From Rhodospirillaceae bacterium (lineage in GTDB: Bacteria > Pseudomonadota > Alphaproteobacteria > Rhodospirillales > 2-02-FULL-58-16): 9,956 nt of DNA. The stretch spans positions 1 through 9,956 of the forward strand of contig DUZD01000084.1 of NCBI GenBank assembly GCA_013349695.1, in the 5' to 3' direction. The notes beneath the pieces are model-generated. The model searched no databases and had not been told where the DNA came from. It was given only the letters and a program-made list of their open reading frames with translations. Positions 6,925-9,956 of the stretch are shown piece after piece; the first letter of the stretch is position 1, and every line of letters starts with the position of its first letter. The position numbers were made by a program, and so were the translations under genes.

Positions 6925-6953
6925 ATTTTGAATGGCCAGCCATCCGCCGTCAA
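6925..6953 (-). promoter_or_regulatory. Candidate sigma70-type promoter for the lipoprotein/Sel1 genes
   Basis: On the - strand, TTGACG (6948-6953, five of six matches to TTGACA) and CAAAAT (6925-6930, four of six to TATAAT) are separated by exactly 17 bases. Transcription would start near 6917 and give a leader of about 108 nt containing the CtrA-type box and the GC hairpin. A CtrA box just downstream of the start would favour repression. If CtrA activates, a different start further downstream would be used. Confidence 0.35.
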
Positions 6954-7036
6954 TTTCCGCGACGCCTCGGCCGCCGCCGATGAGTCCATCGGCTCGGGAT
7001 TTGCACTATTCCCGTTGATTGCTTTCGGCAGGTCGG

Positions 7037-7055
7037 TTAACAAACGGGTTGTTAA
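7037..7055. promoter_or_regulatory. 19-bp near-perfect palindrome, operator-like, before the redoxin gene
   Basis: TTAACAAAC G GGTTGTTAA: eight of the nine symmetric pairs match around a central G, with only one A/G mismatch. It lies about 51 bases before the redoxin start. It overlaps the possible -10 position of a weak promoter (TTGATT at 7015-7020, 17 bases, TAACAA at 7038-7043). The symmetry suits a dimeric regulator. A leader hairpin is the alternative. Confidence 0.4.
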
Positions 7056-7106
7056 GGGCAGGCGCCGCCGTTCCCTTTCGCCGTTTTCGATAAGGAGGAA
7101 AGCCTC

Positions 7107-7664
<558 letters not shown>

Positions 7665-7804
7665 GTATCCTTCCGCCCTACGGCGAGTTTGCCTTCCGAT
7701 CAAGGAGGATATATTTTTACCTGCCGTTTTTGACTTACGCCGGCGGCGGGGGAAAACGAAGCATGGGCGGGTGGTCGATCTAACCAGGTTTTCGGAGGCA
7801 TCCC

Positions 7805-8479
7805 GTGGCCAAGCGCACTGAAGACGGCATTTTCCGCGAAATCAACGAGGAATTGCGGCACGAGAACTACGCCAAACTTTGGAAGCGGTACGGAAAATAC
7901 ATTTTTGCCATGGTGCTCGGCTTGGTCGTTAGCGTCGCCGGATATCAGTTCTGGAGCACTTACGACATCGACACGCGCACGGCCATGGGCGAGCGTTTCG
8001 CCACCGCCCTCGATCTCGGCGAGGGCAAGGATACGCAAGCGGCGATTGATGCTTTTGCTGGATTGTCCGCCGGCTCCGGCGGCGGTTATGCCATGCTGGC
8101 GCGCTTTCAGGAAGCGGCTCTGCTGGCCAGGAACGGCCGTCGATCGGCCTCGGCGGCTGCCTATCGCCAATTGGCGAATGACGGCGGCATCGACGCCCTC
8201 TACCGTGATTTGGCCCTTGTCATCGGCGTCATCCACGAAATGAACAACCCAGCCGACAACGCCGACACGGCGGAACTCAGCCTCCGTCTGGCCCCGTTGA
8301 CCGCCGACGGCAACCCCTGGCGCCACAGCGCCATGGAGATCACCGCCTTGCTGGAGGAGCAAGCCGGGAACCGGCGCCAAGCCCGCGAGTTGTTCTCCCG
8401 ACTCGGCAATGACGCTACGGCACCCAGGGGAGTCCGGTCGCGGGCAAATGAAATGTTGGCCGCGTTTGGCCAGAAATAA
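7805..8479 (+). CDS. YfgM-like TPR protein, partner of the BamB/SecYEG periplasmic system
   Basis: Protein of 224 residues. It has a basic cytoplasmic N terminus with REINEELRHENYAKLWKRYGKY, then one transmembrane helix at about 32-50 (YIFAMVLGLVVSVAGYQFW). The periplasmic domain is alpha-helical and Ala-rich, with degenerate TPR-like helices (AMLARFQEAALLARNG; SAMEITALLEEQAGNRRQARELF). This layout and the position directly before bamB match the TPR_21/YfgM family. In Escherichia coli YfgM is an inner-membrane protein that binds the Sec translocon and periplasmic chaperones. The start is a GTG at 7805-7807 with GGAGG six bases upstream. The 140-bp gap from the redoxin gene contains no supported gene. 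The 36-bp gap to bamB suggests one transcript. Family assignment is confident from architecture plus synteny, without a similarity search. Confidence 0.85.
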   Translation: MAKRTEDGIFREINEELRHENYAKLWKRYGKYIFAMVLGLVVSVAGYQFWSTYDIDTRTAMGERFATALDLGEGKDTQAAIDAFAGLSAGSGGGYAMLARFQEAALLARNGRRSASAAAYRQLANDGGIDALYRDLALVIGVIHEMNNPADNADTAELSLRLAPLTADGNPWRHSAMEITALLEEQAGNRRQARELFSRLGNDATAPRGVRSRANEMLAAFGQK

Positions 8480-8515
8480 GAATCCGTCTGGAAAATCGAT
8501 CATGGCCGGCGTTGC

Positions 8516-9865
8516 ATGATACAGGCCACTAGTACAGTGCCGCGGACGGTTTTTGTCGTTTCGTTTCTGCTTCTGGCGGCAGGCTGCGACACCTTGTTCG
8601 GCGAAGAAGGTTGGCTCAGCGACTCGAGGCCGCCGTTGCCCGGCGAACGCATTTCCGTGCTCCTCCATCAAACGGCCTTGGTCCCCGACCCCGGTTTGAT
8701 GGATGCCAATATCCTGCTGCCGGCGCCGACCGCCAATCCCGACTGGCCCCAACCCGGCGGCTATGCCAATCACGCAATGCAGCACATCAAGGTCAACGAC
8801 ACTCTGCAACGTGCGTGGTCGACCGATGTGGGGACCGGAGCCGATGACGAGGAACGCCTCATCGGCTCCCCGATCGTCGCCGCCGGGCGGGTCTTCGTCA
8901 TGGACGCGGAAACCATGGTCAGCGCCTATAGCGCCGAGACCGGAAAGCAGCTGTGGAAGATCGAACTGACTCCCGACGAGGAGGACGACGGACATATCGG
9001 CGGCGGCCTCGCTTATGATCAGGGCCGGGTTTTCGTATCCACCGGCTTTGCCCAATTGATCGCACTCAACGCCGAAACCGGGACCGAGCTGTGGAGGAAA
9101 TCGGTTTCAGGCCCCATGCGGACGGCGCCGACGGCCCGCGGCGGCCGGCTGTTTGCCGTCACCGTCGACAATAAACTCCATGCCCTGAACGCCGCCAACG
9201 GCAGCAATATTTGGACCCATTCCGGCATTTTCGAAACCGCCAGCATGTTGGGTGGCGGCAGCCCGGCCGTCGATGCGGGAGTCGTGGTGGTGCCTTATTC
9301 CTCGGGCGAGCTGGTCGCCTTGAAGGTGGAAAATGGCCATGTCCTTTGGTCGGACTCCCTGGCTTCGAGGCGGCGGACCGATCAGATCTCGACAATGTCG
9401 CACATTCGCGGCCGTCCGGTGATCGACCGCGGGCGGGTGCTCGCCATGAGTCACGGCGGGGTCGTGGTATCCATCGATCTGCGCACCGGACAGCGGATTT
9501 GGGAGAGGGAAATCGGCGGTCTGGAAAATCCGTGGGTGGCGGGTGATTATGTTTTCCTTTTGACCGTTGATTCGGAAGTCGTTTCCCTCTCGCGCAAGGA
9601 CGGAGGCATTTACTGGGTGCGGGCGCTTGCCCGCTACGAAGACGAAAAAGGCAAGAAAGATCCCATCGTCTGGACCGGACCCATTCTTGCCAGCGACCGC
9701 TTAATCGTCGGCGGTTCCAACGGCGAGATCCTGGCGGTGTCACCTTACACGGGACAGATTCTGGGCATCGAGGAATTGTCGGACGGGATTTCCGTGCCTC
9801 CCGTCATCGCCGGCGGCAGCGTCTACTTCCTCTCCGACGACGCCGATCTGGTCGCTTACCGTTAA
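8516..9865 (+). CDS. bamB: Outer membrane protein assembly lipoprotein BamB
   Basis: Protein of 449 residues. The signal peptide ends in lipobox LLLAAGC with lipidated C24, so the mature protein sits on the periplasmic face of the outer membrane. A linker of about 70 residues with DWPQPGGYANHAMQH leads to a beta-propeller. Blade signatures of the form AxNAxTGxxxW recur: YSAETGKQLWKIEL near 138-151, ALNAETGTELW near 183-193, ALNAANGSNIW, ALKVENGHVLW, SIDLRTGQRIW and SLSRKDGGIYW, with a last degenerate repeat AVSPYTGQILG. BamB is a non-essential scaffold of the BAM complex that helps insert beta-barrel proteins. Following a YfgM-like gene is the usual order. At about 450 residues it is longer than the E. 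coli protein (about 390), as other alphaproteobacterial BamBs are. No clear ribosome binding site precedes the ATG at 8516. A GTG at 8537 (giving MPRTVFVVSF) is an alternative start. Confidence 0.95.
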   Translation: MIQATSTVPRTVFVVSFLLLAAGCDTLFGEEGWLSDSRPPLPGERISVLLHQTALVPDPGLMDANILLPAPTANPDWPQPGGYANHAMQHIKVNDTLQRAWSTDVGTGADDEERLIGSPIVAAGRVFVMDAETMVSAYSAETGKQLWKIELTPDEEDDGHIGGGLAYDQGRVFVSTGFAQLIALNAETGTELWRKSVSGPMRTAPTARGGRLFAVTVDNKLHALNAANGSNIWTHSGIFETASMLGGGSPAVDAGVVVVPYSSGELVALKVENGHVLWSDSLASRRRTDQISTMSHIRGRPVIDRGRVLAMSHGGVVVSIDLRTGQRIWEREIGGLENPWVAGDYVFLLTVDSEVVSLSRKDGGIYWVRALARYEDEKGKKDPIVWTGPILASDRLIVGGSNGEILAVSPYTGQILGIEELSDGISVPPVIAGGSVYFLSDDADLVAYR

Positions 9866-9883
9866 TACCAAGGATCGACGATA

Positions 9884-9956
9884 ATGACCCATAGAGATCG
9901 CCTCGGCGCCCCGTCGGGTAGGAGAAAAGTTGCCGGCGATGCGGCACATCGTCAAG
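9884..9956 (+). CDS. 5' end of an unidentified reading frame after bamB
   Basis: An ATG at 9884-9886 with AAGGA nine bases upstream opens a frame that stays open to the window end (24 codons, MTHRDRLGAPSGRRK...). It is basic and has no recognisable motif. The GTPase gene der often follows bamB, but its GRPNVGKS motif normally appears within the first 15 or so residues and is not seen here. Another ATG at 9939, in a different frame with GGAGAA 12 bases upstream, starts MRHIVK and could instead be the true start of the next gene. Neither is firm. Confidence 0.25.
   Translation, partial: MTHRDRLGAPSGRRKVAGDAAHRQ

Noticed and set aside
7665..7804. Gap between the redoxin and YfgM-like genes searched for a small gene or terminator
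   Set aside because: Only a five-codon frame at about 7772 and weak 4-bp stems without a T run were found. Nothing is supported.
7700..9055. Long - strand frame (451 codons) opposite the YfgM-like and bamB genes
   Set aside because: The + strand gives two recognisable proteins with signal or membrane segments and ribosome binding sites. The - strand frame has no motif.

Overview
The window is GC-rich, densely packed bacterial DNA. Two things point to an alphaproteobacterium, most likely a Rhodospirillales-type organism. One is a YfgM-like TPR protein placed directly before bamB. The other is a perfect TTAA-N7-TTAAC sequence, the binding consensus of the alphaproteobacterial regulator CtrA. 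This placement is inferred from gene order and motifs, not from a database search. No rRNA, tRNA, CRISPR array, insertion sequence or prophage gene is visible.

Region 1 (1-148, + strand) is the C-terminal end of a membrane protein, possibly of the lysylphosphatidylglycerol synthase/flippase-like superfamily. Its stop codon lies inside the 3' end of the convergent cluster. Region 2 (138-5099, - strand) is a four-gene block. In transcription order it holds a cobalamin-binding-type radical SAM protein, an unlisted 46-residue single-span membrane microprotein, a large GT-C (GT39/ArnT-like) polytopic membrane protein, and a second radical SAM protein of the same architecture. The last three are joined by two ATGA stop/start overlaps, so they are almost certainly co-translated. 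The set looks like an envelope lipid or glycan modification module of unknown product. Region 3 (5184-6809, - strand) holds a membrane-anchored Sel1-repeat protein whose C-terminal domain resembles FliL, and before it a small cysteine-containing lipoprotein. A candidate sigma70-type promoter, a CtrA-type box and a GC hairpin lie upstream of the lipoprotein.

Region 4 (7107-9956, + strand) diverges from region 3. It starts with a thioredoxin-fold protein carrying CNHC, preceded by a 19-bp near-perfect palindrome. Next come the YfgM-like protein and the lipoprotein BamB, the outer-membrane assembly pair. The window ends in the first codons of an unidentified reading frame, where der would often be expected.

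Most of the window therefore serves the cell envelope: outer-membrane protein assembly (YfgM/BamB), lipoproteins, a periplasmic Sel1/FliL-like protein, and a possible lipid/glycan-tailoring operon. The least explained parts are the radical SAM/GT-C/microprotein operon and the Sel1-FliL-like fusion under a possible CtrA site.
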